Positions 1 to 7,806 of a stretch of 64,000 nucleotides of DNA are shown in pieces. Positions within the stretch are counted from its first letter, which is position 1. Every line of letters starts with the position of its first letter. Made by a program: the position numbers and the translations under genes. Source of the stretch: Thioclava arctica. GTDB taxonomy: Bacteria; Pseudomonadota; Alphaproteobacteria; Rhodobacterales; Rhodobacteraceae. The notes under the pieces were generated by a model. It made no database searches and had not been told where the DNA came from. It saw nothing but the letters and a program-made list of their open reading frames with translations. Where the stretch lies: contig NZ_JBFRYC010000002.1 in NCBI RefSeq assembly GCF_040892615.1, positions 124,001-188,000 on the forward strand. Reading direction: 5' to 3'.

Positions 1-408
1 AGCGATCCAGCCAAACAGCAACGAGCCCGCCGAAATCGCCACCGCCTGCCAAACGCTCAGGTCCATCACGCGCGGGTCAATCAGGAAAAACTGCGCCTGC
101 ATCCAATACAGCAGGATCAACATCGCAAATCCCGACAACCACGTGCCGTAGCTCTCCCATTTGAACCATGTCAGGCGGCTTGGCATCTGTTCCGGTGCGA
201 CCATGTATTTCTGGATGTGGTAAAACCCGCCGCCATGCACCTGCCATGCGGCCCCGGTCACGCCTTTGGGCGCACCGGGTTCCGGCGTCAGCCCAAGATC
301 AAGCGCGATGAAATAAAACGACGAGCCGATCCACGCGATCGCGGTGATCACATGCAGCCAGCGCACCGCAAATTGCACCCATTCCATCCAAAACGTGTAA
401 TCCATCAT
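1..408 (-). CDS. puuD: Membrane urate hydroxylase PuuD (partial, N-terminal 136 residues)
   Basis: The reading frame starts at the ATG whose complement ends at 408 and runs off the left edge of the window, so only the N-terminal part is seen. The protein begins with a membrane helix containing WLHVITAIAWIGSSFYF and continues with GGGFYHIQKY and a second helix, matching the N-terminal integral membrane domain of the PuuD family. PuuD oxidises urate to 5-hydroxyisourate and normally ends in a cytochrome c domain, which lies outside the window. The gene just upstream on the same strand is uraH, which handles the product. A second ATG at 405 is the alternative start. Confidence 0.88.
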   Translation of the reverse strand, partial: MMDYTFWMEWVQFAVRWLHVITAIAWIGSSFYFIALDLGLTPEPGAPKGVTGAAWQVHGGGFYHIQKYMVAPEQMPSRLTWFKWESYGTWLSGFAMLILLYWMQAQFFLIDPRVMDLSVWQAVAISAGSLLFGWIA

Positions 409-513
409 GCGTCCCTCATTTGCGCCAGAGTTTCCCCAAGCCCGCCCAAAGCGCAAGCCAACCCGCCGCGTCAACGCGCGAAAATTGCGCCTTTGCCCAC
501 AAACAGGGCGCGT

Positions 514-870
514 TTAGCTGCCGCGATAGGTCGAATAGCCATAGGGCGACAGCAGCAGGGGCACATGGTAATGCGCCTGCGGATCGGCCATGCCAAAGCG
601 GATCGGCACCTGATCGAGAAACAGCGGCTCTGCGCCCGCCTGCCCGCTTGCGCGCAGATAGTCCCCGGCGTGAAAGACCAACTCATAGCTGCCGGGCTCA
701 AAGTCTTCAGCGGGAAAGATCGGACTGTCGGTGCGGCCATCGGCATTGGTGGTCATCTCGGTGATCTGGGCGCGCGCATCGCCAGAAAGGCGAAACAGAA
801 CAATGCGCAACCCCACGGCCGGACAGCCACGCGCCGTATCAAGAACATGTGTCGTCAGATATCCCGCCAT
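514..870 (-). CDS. uraH: 5-hydroxyisourate hydrolase (transthyretin-like)
   Basis: The 118-residue product starts MAGYLTTHVLDTARG and ends in YRGS, the diagnostic C-terminal tetrapeptide of 5-hydroxyisourate hydrolases. The N-terminal His of LTTHVLD and the central Arg/His residues of the family are present. The enzyme opens the 5-hydroxyisourate ring to OHCU, the step after PuuD. An upstream in-frame ATG would add 21 residues that do not resemble the family; the start at 870 has an AGGTG five bases before it. uraH lies 105 bp upstream of puuD and is probably cotranscribed with it. Confidence 0.93.
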   Translation of the reverse strand: MAGYLTTHVLDTARGCPAVGLRIVLFRLSGDARAQITEMTTNADGRTDSPIFPAEDFEPGSYELVFHAGDYLRASGQAGAEPLFLDQVPIRFGMADPQAHYHVPLLLSPYGYSTYRGS

Positions 871-1006
871 GATCACCTGCAATCCTTTTTCAAAGCCACA
901 TTCACTATGTCCCGCACGCCCCGCCAATGACAAGTTACAGAATGCTCACCGGAAGTTGCGCCCTTGCGAACACGCTTTTGCTTGATCGCAGGGGCGTGAA
1001 CCCCAC

Positions 1007-1059
1007 CTGTCATAACAGTTGAATAAATCTGTCATCCCGCCGTTACGCTTTGCCGTCAT
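1007..1059 (+). promoter_or_regulatory. PHO-box-like array (candidate PhoB site)
   Basis: Two exact copies of CTGTCAT lie at 1007-1013 and 1029-1035, 22 bp apart start to start, which is two 11-bp PHO-box units. The intervening unit is degenerate (GTTGAAT followed by AAAT). A third near copy, CCGTCAT, is at 1053-1059 but out of phase by two bases. PhoB binds CTGTCAT repeats spaced 11 bp apart. The site is in the 371-bp gap (871-1241) between uraH and the PlcP-like gene, about 180-235 bp before the latter's start. I see no other clear element in this gap. Confidence 0.5.
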
Positions 1060-1241
1060 CCGGGGTGTGTCAATGTAATTGCGAGTGCCATGCCCAGTTC
1101 GACCGCCATTTTTGCGCCCCCATGCCTGCCCCACCCCGGCAGGGTGAACACGGGTCTCAGATCACGGATATGCGCCTTCGTCATCTCGGCGGGCGAACGG
1201 GTCAGTTTTTCAAGCCCCTGTTGCCAACTCGGAGCCGCAAG

Positions 1242-2063
1242 ATGACCGTCCCCAGCGTCCCAGCCAAACCCAGTCGCCACCTTACACAGTATCGCACGCT
1301 GTTCTTGTCGGATTTCCACCTTGGCTCACGGGGCTGTCGACCTGGTCCGATCCTTGACTTCCTGCGCGCAACCGACGCCGAGACGATCTATCTGGTGGGG
1401 GACATTCTTGATCTGTGGCACGGCGGTACAGTGCAATGGACAGGGGCGCAGACCGAAATCATGCACGAGCTGGAACTGCGCGCGGCACGCGGCACGCGGG
1501 TGGTGTATCTGCCGGGCAATCACGACGCCTCGATGCGCGGCCCCGGCATGAGTTTTCTCAATTTCGAACTGGCCGAACGGATCGTGCATCACGGCGCAGA
1601 CGGGCAGCGCTATTTGGTCATTCATGGCGATCAATGCGATGTACGGTTCCTGCGCTGGCATGCGATGACGCGCTTTGGCAGTCGCATGGATGCGCTGTTT
1701 CGCGGGCTTGATGCGTGGTTGCGCCGCCGGATGGGACGTTCGGAGACAGAGCATAGCGTAATCGAACTGGCGATTGCGGGCGTCAACCGCCTGTTGAGGC
1801 GCGGCGAGCGCTACGAGCGCCGCCTCACCACGCTTGCCCAGCGCGCCGATACCCATGGCATCATTTGCGGCCATTCGCATAAACCCGCGCTGCGCGATCT
1901 GGGCGGGCTGACCTATGCCAATTGCGGCGATTGGGTCGACAGCCTGACCGCGTTGTGCGAAGATCACTCCGGCGCGCTGCAACTGCTGGAATGGCGCGCC
2001 GAACGCCATGCCCAGCCCATTCTGAACGCCGAGAAACCGGCCTTGGCGAAGGTACGTGTATGA
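1242..2063 (+). CDS. plcP: PlcP-like metallophosphoesterase (COG2908; phospholipase C of lipid remodelling)
   Basis: The 273-residue calcineurin-like phosphoesterase has all metal-site motifs: SDFHLGS (D24, H26), GD at 53-54, PGNHD at 91-95, HGD at 128-130 and a C-terminal GHSH. This is the COG2908 family, which contains both LpxH (UDP-2,3-diacylglucosamine hydrolase) and the Sinorhizobium phospholipase C PlcP (SMc00171). I favour PlcP because the gene overlaps (ATGA) a lipid glycosyltransferase and a PHO-like box lies upstream; PlcP releases diacylglycerol from phospholipids when phosphate is scarce. LpxH remains the alternative. The ATG at 1242 follows a GGAG; longer starts add non-conserved sequence. 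Confidence 0.75.
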   Translation: MTVPSVPAKPSRHLTQYRTLFLSDFHLGSRGCRPGPILDFLRATDAETIYLVGDILDLWHGGTVQWTGAQTEIMHELELRAARGTRVVYLPGNHDASMRGPGMSFLNFELAERIVHHGADGQRYLVIHGDQCDVRFLRWHAMTRFGSRMDALFRGLDAWLRRRMGRSETEHSVIELAIAGVNRLLRRGERYERRLTTLAQRADTHGIICGHSHKPALRDLGGLTYANCGDWVDSLTALCEDHSGALQLLEWRAERHAQPILNAEKPALAKVRV

Positions 2064-3184
2064 GTATTCTTGGCCTCATCCTAATCGGTTTTGTGGCGCT
2101 TACCGTCGCGATCCATCTCATCACCTCTGCGATGGCAGCTTTGCGCAGCCTGCGTCCGGCCCGCCCGACCCCGACCCAACTGCCCAAGATCGCGCTGCTG
2201 CGCCCGGTTTGCGGTGTCGATCCCTTTGATCGCGAAACGCTGGGCTCGTCCTTCAATCTCGATTACCCCGATTACGAGGTGATCTTCTGTGCCCCCTCCA
2301 AAGCCGATCCGGCCTGCGATCTGGTGGCCGAGTTGATAGCGCAAAACCCCCATGTCAAAGCGCAGCTTCTGACGGGTCTTGATGCGGTATCGGGCAATCC
2401 CAAGCTGAACAACCTGCACAAAGGCTTGGCCGCGACCGATGCGCAATGGCTGGCGATGACCGATAGCAACCTATTGCTTCCGCAAGATTATCTGCAACGC
2501 CTACTGGCAGAGTGGCGCCCGGGCACCGGGCTGGTATCCGCGCCCCCCGTGGGCATTCGCGCCAGCAATCTTTGGGGCGCCATCGAGGCTGCATTTCTCA
2601 ACACCAATCAAGCGCGCTGGCAATTGGCTGCCGATATGCTGGGCTTTGGCTTTGCGCAGGGCAAGACCTTGTTCTGGAACCGCGACATCTTGATGAAAGG
2701 TGGCGGGTTTGGCGCTTTGGGGCGCAACATGGCCGAGGATGTCGCCGCAACCAAACTGGTGCGCGATCAAGGACTGCAGGTGCGCCTGGCCCGCCATCTG
2801 TTTGCGCAACCGATCGGGACGCGCGCCCCCCGCGCGGTGTGGGAGCGTCAACTGCGTTGGTCGAAAGTGCGCCGCGACGGGTTCGTCTTCATCTTCGCAG
2901 CCGAAATCGCGCAAGGTCCGGTTCTGCCCTTTGCTGCCGTCATCGCGCTGGTTGCAACCGGGACATGGCCCGCGCTGACATTGCCCGGCCTGTTTTTCCT
3001 GTGGTATGGCGTGGAATGGGCGCTGTCGCGGGCTGCCGGCTGGTCGGCAAGCTGGCGCGATCTGGCGGCGTGGATGATCCGCGATGCGATGTTGCCCGCG
3101 CTCTGGCTCGCCACCTGGAAAGACCGCCGCTTCACGTGGCGGGGCAATGAGATGTCACATCACGAAACCTCCACGGGCGCATAA
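2060..3184 (+). CDS. Ceramide-glucosyltransferase-like GT21 lipid glycosyltransferase
   Basis: The 374-residue membrane protein starts with a hydrophobic anchor (residues 2-25), then a GT-A domain with TDSN in the D2 position, MAEDVAA as D3 and RQLRW as the (Q/R)xxRW motif, followed by two C-terminal membrane helices. This is the arrangement of GT21 ceramide glucosyltransferases and of the rhizobial processive glycosyltransferases (Pgt) that make glycosyl-diacylglycerols. Its start overlaps the upstream phosphoesterase stop (ATGA at 2060-2063). Inference: it glycosylates the diacylglycerol made by the upstream enzyme, or a ceramide; sugar donor and acceptor cannot be read from the sequence. 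HpnI (hopanoid) is a related alternative, but no hopanoid genes are near. Confidence 0.82.
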   Translation: MSILGLILIGFVALTVAIHLITSAMAALRSLRPARPTPTQLPKIALLRPVCGVDPFDRETLGSSFNLDYPDYEVIFCAPSKADPACDLVAELIAQNPHVKAQLLTGLDAVSGNPKLNNLHKGLAATDAQWLAMTDSNLLLPQDYLQRLLAEWRPGTGLVSAPPVGIRASNLWGAIEAAFLNTNQARWQLAADMLGFGFAQGKTLFWNRDILMKGGGFGALGRNMAEDVAATKLVRDQGLQVRLARHLFAQPIGTRAPRAVWERQLRWSKVRRDGFVFIFAAEIAQGPVLPFAAVIALVATGTWPALTLPGLFFLWYGVEWALSRAAGWSASWRDLAAWMIRDAMLPALWLATWKDRRFTWRGNEMSHHETSTGA

Positions 3185-3187
3185 ATC

Positions 3188-3763
3188 ATGATCGGACTGG
3201 AGACGCTGACCGTTTTGATGGCCAAGCACGGGCTGGCGGTGATCGCCCCGGTTGCGGTGCTCGAAGGGCCGATCGTGACGGTGATCGCAGCTTGGCTGGC
3301 CAGTCAGCATTTGTTCTCGGTCTGGAGTGTGTCGGCCGTCGTCATTCTGGCCGATCTGGTGGGCGATATGGGGCTGTATGCACTGGGGCGATGGGGCCTG
3401 CACCGCCTGCCCGCCCGCTGGCGCGACAAACTGGGGCTCAATTCCGAGCGGCTGGAACGCAACGGGCAGCACTTTCGCGACAAAGGCGTGCGCACCTTGC
3501 TGTTTGGCAAATGGACCCACTCTGCGGGCGGGCCGGTGCTGGTGGCCGCAGGCGTCGGGCGGATGAATATCTGGGTTTTCGCGGCCACGAACCTGATCGC
3601 GACAATCCCGAAATCGCTGTTATTCGTGGCTTTGGGATACCAACTTGGTGCCTATTACGGCAGCATCGACAGCTGGATCACGCGCGCATCCCTGATCGCG
3701 CTCGGGGCGATCCTTCTTGGTGTAACCATCTGGTATTTCAGGAGAAAGAAGCCCCACACATGA
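3188..3763 (+). CDS. DedA-family membrane protein
   Basis: The 191-residue protein has the DedA/SNARE-associated layout: a re-entrant N-terminal segment with EGPIVTVIAAW, the central GKWTHSAGGPVLVAAG stretch in the position of the family's basic F-x-R-x-x-P region, and a C-terminal helix ending in RRKK. DedA proteins are membrane transporters or scramblases; several move polyprenyl phosphate or phospholipids between leaflets. It is the third gene of the lipid operon, three bases after the GT21 gene, and its stop overlaps the next start by ATGA. A role in flipping glycolipid or precursor is inference. Note TH in place of the usual Arg-x-x-P. Confidence 0.82.
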   Translation: MIGLETLTVLMAKHGLAVIAPVAVLEGPIVTVIAAWLASQHLFSVWSVSAVVILADLVGDMGLYALGRWGLHRLPARWRDKLGLNSERLERNGQHFRDKGVRTLLFGKWTHSAGGPVLVAAGVGRMNIWVFAATNLIATIPKSLLFVALGYQLGAYYGSIDSWITRASLIALGAILLGVTIWYFRRKKPHT

Positions 3764-4503
3764 TCCAGATCAGCTGTATCATCCCTGCCTATAACGAGGC
3801 CCCCCGGATCGGTGCCGTTCTAAAGACCGTGCTGGGGCATCCCCAGATCGCGCAGGTGATCGTGGTGGATGATGGGTCAAGCGATGACACCGCGCGCATC
3901 GCACAAGACCACCAAGGCGCGCATCCTCATTTGCAGGTGATCCGCCAGCCGCAAAACGGCGGTAAGACGGCAGCCGTGGCCGCCGGGATCGCAGCCAGTT
4001 CGGGCAGCCATTTACTATTGCTTGACAGCGACCTGTTGGGGCTATCGCCTGCCGATCTGGGGGCGCTGATCGCCCCTGTGGCGCGTGGGGAGGCGGACGT
4101 CTCGATCAGCCTGCGCCGCAATGCACCGCGCATCTGGCGGCTGATCGGGCTCGATTACATCTCGGGCGAGCGGGTGCTGGAGCGCGCCGCTTTGGCCAGT
4201 CAACTTGATCAACTGAATGCGCTGCCGCGGTTCGGGCTGGAAGTGTTCATGAACCGGCTTTGGATCGCGCGATCTACGCGCATCGCCGTGGTCGCCTGGC
4301 CCGGCGTCGACAGTCCGATGAAACACACGAAACTGGGCAATTGGCGCCAAGGTCTTACGGCGGATGCCAAGATGATGCGCGACATTTTCCGCACCATCCC
4401 ACCCCAACATGCCCTGCGCCAGATCCTTGCCATGCGGCGGTTGCGCGTCGCCGATCCGCCCCAACCCGAACCACAGCCGCAGACGGAACGAAACCCGCGC
4501 TAG
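3760..4503 (+). CDS. GT2-family glycosyltransferase
   Basis: The 247-residue cytosolic GT-A enzyme has an N-terminal SCIIPAYNEA nucleotide-binding start, VVDDGSSDDTARIA and a LLLDSDLLG metal-binding segment. No membrane helices are predicted, unlike DPM1/GtrB enzymes with C-terminal helices. It is the last gene of the overlapping run from 1242 and is translationally coupled to the DedA gene (ATGA at 3760-3763). A transfer of a second sugar or head group in the same lipid pathway is inference. The last 20 residues are Pro/Gln/Arg-rich and probably disordered. Confidence 0.82.
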   Translation: MIQISCIIPAYNEAPRIGAVLKTVLGHPQIAQVIVVDDGSSDDTARIAQDHQGAHPHLQVIRQPQNGGKTAAVAAGIAASSGSHLLLLDSDLLGLSPADLGALIAPVARGEADVSISLRRNAPRIWRLIGLDYISGERVLERAALASQLDQLNALPRFGLEVFMNRLWIARSTRIAVVAWPGVDSPMKHTKLGNWRQGLTADAKMMRDIFRTIPPQHALRQILAMRRLRVADPPQPEPQPQTERNPR

Positions 4504-4540
4504 GGGGTTAGGTCTGGCAATCACCCAATCCGGAGGCATC

Positions 4541-5959
4541 ATGGCCCAGCACAACCGCGTCATCATTATCGGCTCAGGTTCGGCGGGGCTGTCGGCTCTG
4601 CGCGAGGTGCGCCGCGAGACCGACGATTTCCTGATCGTCAACGCGGGCGACTGGGGCACGACCTGCGCGGCGCGCGGCTGCATGCCCTCCAAGGCGCTGA
4701 TCGAGGCCGCCAACGCATTTCATCGGCGCAACGATTTCTCCGAATTCGGCATCAGCGGAGCAGAAGCGCTGCGCGCCGACATTCCCACGATTCTAGCCCG
4801 GGTGCGCAGACTGCGCGATGACTTTGTCGCCTCGCCCCGGTCCGTGCCCAAAGATTTGGGAGAACGGGCAATCTCTGCCCGGGCGGAAATCATGGCCCCA
4901 AACCGCGTCATGATCGAGGGCTTGGGCGAACGCACCGCAGACGCGATCATCCTTGCCACTGGCTCCTCGCCCGTTTTGCCCAAACCTTGGGAGACATTTG
5001 GCAACCGCATTCTGACCACCGACACGTTGTTCGAACTGCCCGATCTGCCCCGGCGCATCGCGGTAATCGGCATGGGCGCGATCGGGGTCGAACTGGCGCA
5101 GGCCATGGCGCGGTTGGGCGTCGAGGTGGCAGGCTTTGATGCGCTTGAAACGCTCGCTGGCGTCAGCGACCCCGAGGTCGCCGCTGCCCTGCACGCTCAG
5201 GTTTCACGCGATCTGCACCTGTATCTGGGCGCGCCCGCCGACATCGAAGACCAAGGCGCCACGCTGCGCGTCACTGGCGCAGGCGGCACATTTGAGGCCG
5301 ATGCAATCCTCGCTGCGATGGGACGCAAACCCAATATCGCCGGGCTCGGCCTTGAGAGCTTGGGCGTCGCGCTGAACGATCGCGGGATGCCGCAGGTCGA
5401 TGCCAACACGCTGCAAATCGGCGATCTGCCGGTGTTTCTGGCGGGCGATGCCAATGGCGCGCGGGCGCTGCTGCACGAGGCCGCTGATGAGGGCTTTATC
5501 GCGGGGCGCAATGCCTTGGCCGCGACTCCGCATGCCTATTGCCGTCGCGTGCCGCTTGCGGTGACGTTTTCCAGCCCCAATGCCGCGCGCATCGGGAAGG
5601 GCTTTGGCGATTTGACGCCCGGCGCGTATCTTATTGGCGCGCAGGATTTCCGCCGGCACCCCCGCGCCCGGATGGCCGAAAAGGCGCATGGGATGATCCG
5701 CGTCTATGCCGCCAAGGACAGCGGCAAGCTGTTGGGGGCAGAACTGGCCCTGCCCGAGGGCGAACATATCGCCCATTTACTGGCGCTGGCGCTGCATAAG
5801 GAGATGGATGTGCACGACCTGTTGGGCATGCCGTTCTATCATCCGGTGTTCGAAGAGGGGCTGCGCAGTGCGTTGCGCCAGATCATGCGCGATCTGCCCG
5901 ATCAAGGGCGCTCTGATCTGGCCGATTGTCCGGCTTGCGGGCATGCAGCGCTGGATTAA
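4541..5959 (+). CDS. Orphan dihydrolipoyl-dehydrogenase-like pyridine nucleotide-disulfide oxidoreductase
   Basis: The 472-residue flavoprotein has an FAD-binding IIGSGSAG (9-16), the redox-active disulfide C42-AARG-C47 followed by MPSK, an NAD(P)-binding IGMGAIG, an FAD-contacting FLAGDANG, and a dimerisation domain with FYHPVFEEG where Lpd has His-Pro...Glu. It belongs to the Lpd/MerA/glutathione-reductase superfamily. There is no 2-oxo-acid dehydrogenase nearby, so the electron acceptor is unknown. The extreme C-terminus carries an extra CPAC motif. RBS GGAGG lies just before the ATG at 4541. It is 37 bp after the lipid operon and could be cotranscribed. Confidence 0.82.
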   Translation: MAQHNRVIIIGSGSAGLSALREVRRETDDFLIVNAGDWGTTCAARGCMPSKALIEAANAFHRRNDFSEFGISGAEALRADIPTILARVRRLRDDFVASPRSVPKDLGERAISARAEIMAPNRVMIEGLGERTADAIILATGSSPVLPKPWETFGNRILTTDTLFELPDLPRRIAVIGMGAIGVELAQAMARLGVEVAGFDALETLAGVSDPEVAAALHAQVSRDLHLYLGAPADIEDQGATLRVTGAGGTFEADAILAAMGRKPNIAGLGLESLGVALNDRGMPQVDANTLQIGDLPVFLAGDANGARALLHEAADEGFIAGRNALAATPHAYCRRVPLAVTFSSPNAARIGKGFGDLTPGAYLIGAQDFRRHPRARMAEKAHGMIRVYAAKDSGKLLGAELALPEGEHIAHLLALALHKEMDVHDLLGMPFYHPVFEEGLRSALRQIMRDLPDQGRSDLADCPACGHAALD

Positions 5960-6300
5960 AGCGCCGCGATCTGGGCCACGCGGGCGCTATTGTCGGGGGC
6001 AAGGCTGCCATCCGCCATCAGCAGCGAATTTTCGAACCCCACGCGCGCCTTGCCACCCGCTTGCAATGACACTTGCAAACAGGCCGTTTCGCCCGCCCCA
6101 AAAGCACAGAGCGCCCAGTCGGGCCTAAACCGCACGCTCGCCATCCATTCTCGAAAAGGCAGCAGCGTGTCAGGCTGCGAGACCTGCCCCTCGACATAGC
6201 GGCCCAGCACGAAGATCAACTGCAGATCAGGGTTATGCAGCAGCCGCTCTGGCAGGAGCTGCGCCATGGCCGCACCATCCTCGCGGCTGTAAAAATATCT
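5956..6300 (-). pseudogene. 3-keto-5-aminohexanoate cleavage (BKACE) family, C-terminal fragment
   Basis: About 110 residues match only the last third of BKACE enzymes: LIFVLGRYVEGQ, the Trp/FGAGE region, then GGKARVGFENSL and the final DNSARV. Intact family members are about 270-310 residues and need N-terminal metal ligands that are absent here. In-frame similarity extends upstream of the first ATG (6267) to about 6300, where a stop in the same frame interrupts it. The stop codon overlaps that of the convergent flavoprotein gene. It adjoins an aminotransferase remnant on the same strand, so both probably came from one decayed amine/amino-acid catabolic cluster. Confidence 0.75.
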
Positions 6301-6664
6301 TGCACCGCATCATCGCCCGGATCGCCACGCTCAGCTTGTCGATCAACTCGCCAATCTGGTCCGCACTGAGGCTAACGGGCGGGGCGAACAGGACGTGATC
6401 GCCTTGCTGGCCATCAATCGTGCCCCCATCGGCTAGCAGATTAGCCCCGCCTCGAACGCCGCCTTGATCTGCTTATGCACGCCGCGCGCCGGGTCAAAGG
6501 GCGCTTTGGTGGTGCAATCAGCGACGATCTCAAGCCCGCGACTATCGCCGACATGAGGGTGGTGCAAAGTGTCCCCAATCGGCTGACAGCCCGCCCCCAG
6601 CCCATGACGATGGTCACTGTATCGGGCGCGATCCCGTCTTGCTCATAGGCAAACAGCGTGCCGG
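6301..6664 (-). pseudogene. Class III aminotransferase, degenerate C-terminal fragment
   Basis: Read in several frames, the minus strand gives GRTGTLFAYEQDGIAPDTV (the PLP-domain segment before the catalytic Lys of omega-aminotransferases). It then gives DSRGLEIVADCTTKAPFDP, and finally GDHVLFAPPVSLSADQI with ELIDKLSVAI, the typical C-terminus. The AKG-L-G Lys segment reads MGWGRA, and frameshifts and a stop (near 6435) separate the pieces, so no functional enzyme is possible. It is preceded directly by a foreign fragment (see 6665-6752). No gene was found in 6753-6986 apart from the promoter and RBS region of the next gene. Confidence 0.75.
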
Positions 6665-6752
6665 TGCGCCCTCTTCCAGCCATTCCTCGGGCAGCACTTC
6701 GGGCCGCTCCATGAACAGCGGAAAACAGCGCGTTGATCATCGCAGTGACGCG
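6665..6752 (-). pseudogene. Inverted partial copy of dgt (about 88 bp)
   Basis: The reverse complement of this stretch aligns with dgt positions of about 9778-9860 over roughly 82 bases with five substitutions and one extra T. It encodes RVTAMINALF and, after the frameshift, PEEWLEE. The intact dgt gene is 3 kb away on the opposite strand. At about 6664 the dgt-like sequence switches within a few bases into the aminotransferase remnant. It is too short to function and marks an old rearrangement or recombination with a homologous dgt. Confidence 0.8.
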
Positions 6753-6986
6753 GAAAGACATGGGGGCATGGCAGCCCCTCCGGGACATGCTGGCGGAATA
6801 CGCACTCAGCCTGATCCACAAACGGGCGTGCTTGCGAATATGCGATGCGGGGCGCGCGCGATCACCCCTGCGAGAGTTCCCCCCTGCCCGCACGCATCAA
6901 CTTTTCCGGCGCAGAGCCGCGCGGCGCTGGTGCAACGCCCACCACAGCCTACCTCATTATAAGACGCGGCGTAGGAGGACGCCAAA

Positions 6987-7742
6987 ATGAACACTCTCAA
7001 CGACATCATAGGGCGCAAAATCGCCCGGTTTTTGCAGGGGCGCACGCGGTTTTATCAAACCTTCGCCGCCGTGCCCACGCCCACGTTGCGCGAAAGCCTG
7101 CGTCCCTGCGATGTGCTGCTGGTTGAAGGCGACCGGCGGATTTCAGCGGCGATCAAATATCTTACCCATTCGACCTGGTCACATGCCGCGTTTTACACTG
7201 GCGGCCCTGCGGGCGGAGAGCTGATCGAGGCCGATCTGGAACATGGCGTGCAAATCACGGGCCTGTCCGAATACGCCCATCTCAACACCCGGATTTGTCG
7301 CCCCGTCGGGCTGCCCCATGACCAGATGGAAGCGGTGATCGATTACATGCAGCGCGCGGTGGGGCGGCGCTATGACCTCAAAAACGTGGTGGATCTGGCG
7401 CGTTACCTGATGCCCCACCCGCCTGTGCCGCATCGGTTTCGCCGCCGCTTGCTTGCGCTGGGATCGGGCGATCCGACCCGTGCGATTTGCTCGACCCTGA
7501 TCGCAGAGGCCTTTCATTCAGTGCATTATCCAATCCTGCCCGATATCGAAATGGTGGGCGATGCGACGGCCGTGCGCGAGATTCTACATATCCGGCATTA
7601 TTCGCTGTTCACCCCACGCGAATTCGACCTGTCTCCCTATTTCCGGGTGGTCAAACCGACACTCGAGCAGGGGTTTGATTACCGCAGCTTGACTTGGGAT
7701 GAAACCGCGCGCCCCGCTAACGCGCGCTCAGAACAGACTTGA
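6987..7742 (+). CDS. YiiX/YebB-like NlpC/P60-superfamily cysteine hydrolase
   Basis: The 251-residue protein has the permuted papain-fold pattern: WSHAAFY with the catalytic His (about residue 66), YGRRYDLK-type middle motif (GRRYDLKNV) and AICSTLIAEAF with the catalytic Cys in the C-terminal half. Related YiiX/YebB proteins act on amide or ester bonds of cell-wall peptides or lipids; the substrate is not known here. There is no signal peptide. The ATG at 6987 follows a good RBS (AGGAGG). It is monocistronic, 64 bp before a DUF1003 gene. Confidence 0.78.
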   Translation: MNTLNDIIGRKIARFLQGRTRFYQTFAAVPTPTLRESLRPCDVLLVEGDRRISAAIKYLTHSTWSHAAFYTGGPAGGELIEADLEHGVQITGLSEYAHLNTRICRPVGLPHDQMEAVIDYMQRAVGRRYDLKNVVDLARYLMPHPPVPHRFRRRLLALGSGDPTRAICSTLIAEAFHSVHYPILPDIEMVGDATAVREILHIRHYSLFTPREFDLSPYFRVVKPTLEQGFDYRSLTWDETARPANARSEQT

Positions 7743-7806
7743 CCGCCAAGGCTGTGCAAGGCTTTTGATGACGTAGCAGCGCGCAAGCATGCGGCTGGGG
7801 GGAAGA

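Noticed and set aside
1242..2063. LpxH as first choice for the metallophosphoesterase
   Set aside because: The motifs fit both LpxH and PlcP; operon context and the PHO-like array favour PlcP, though LpxH is not excluded.
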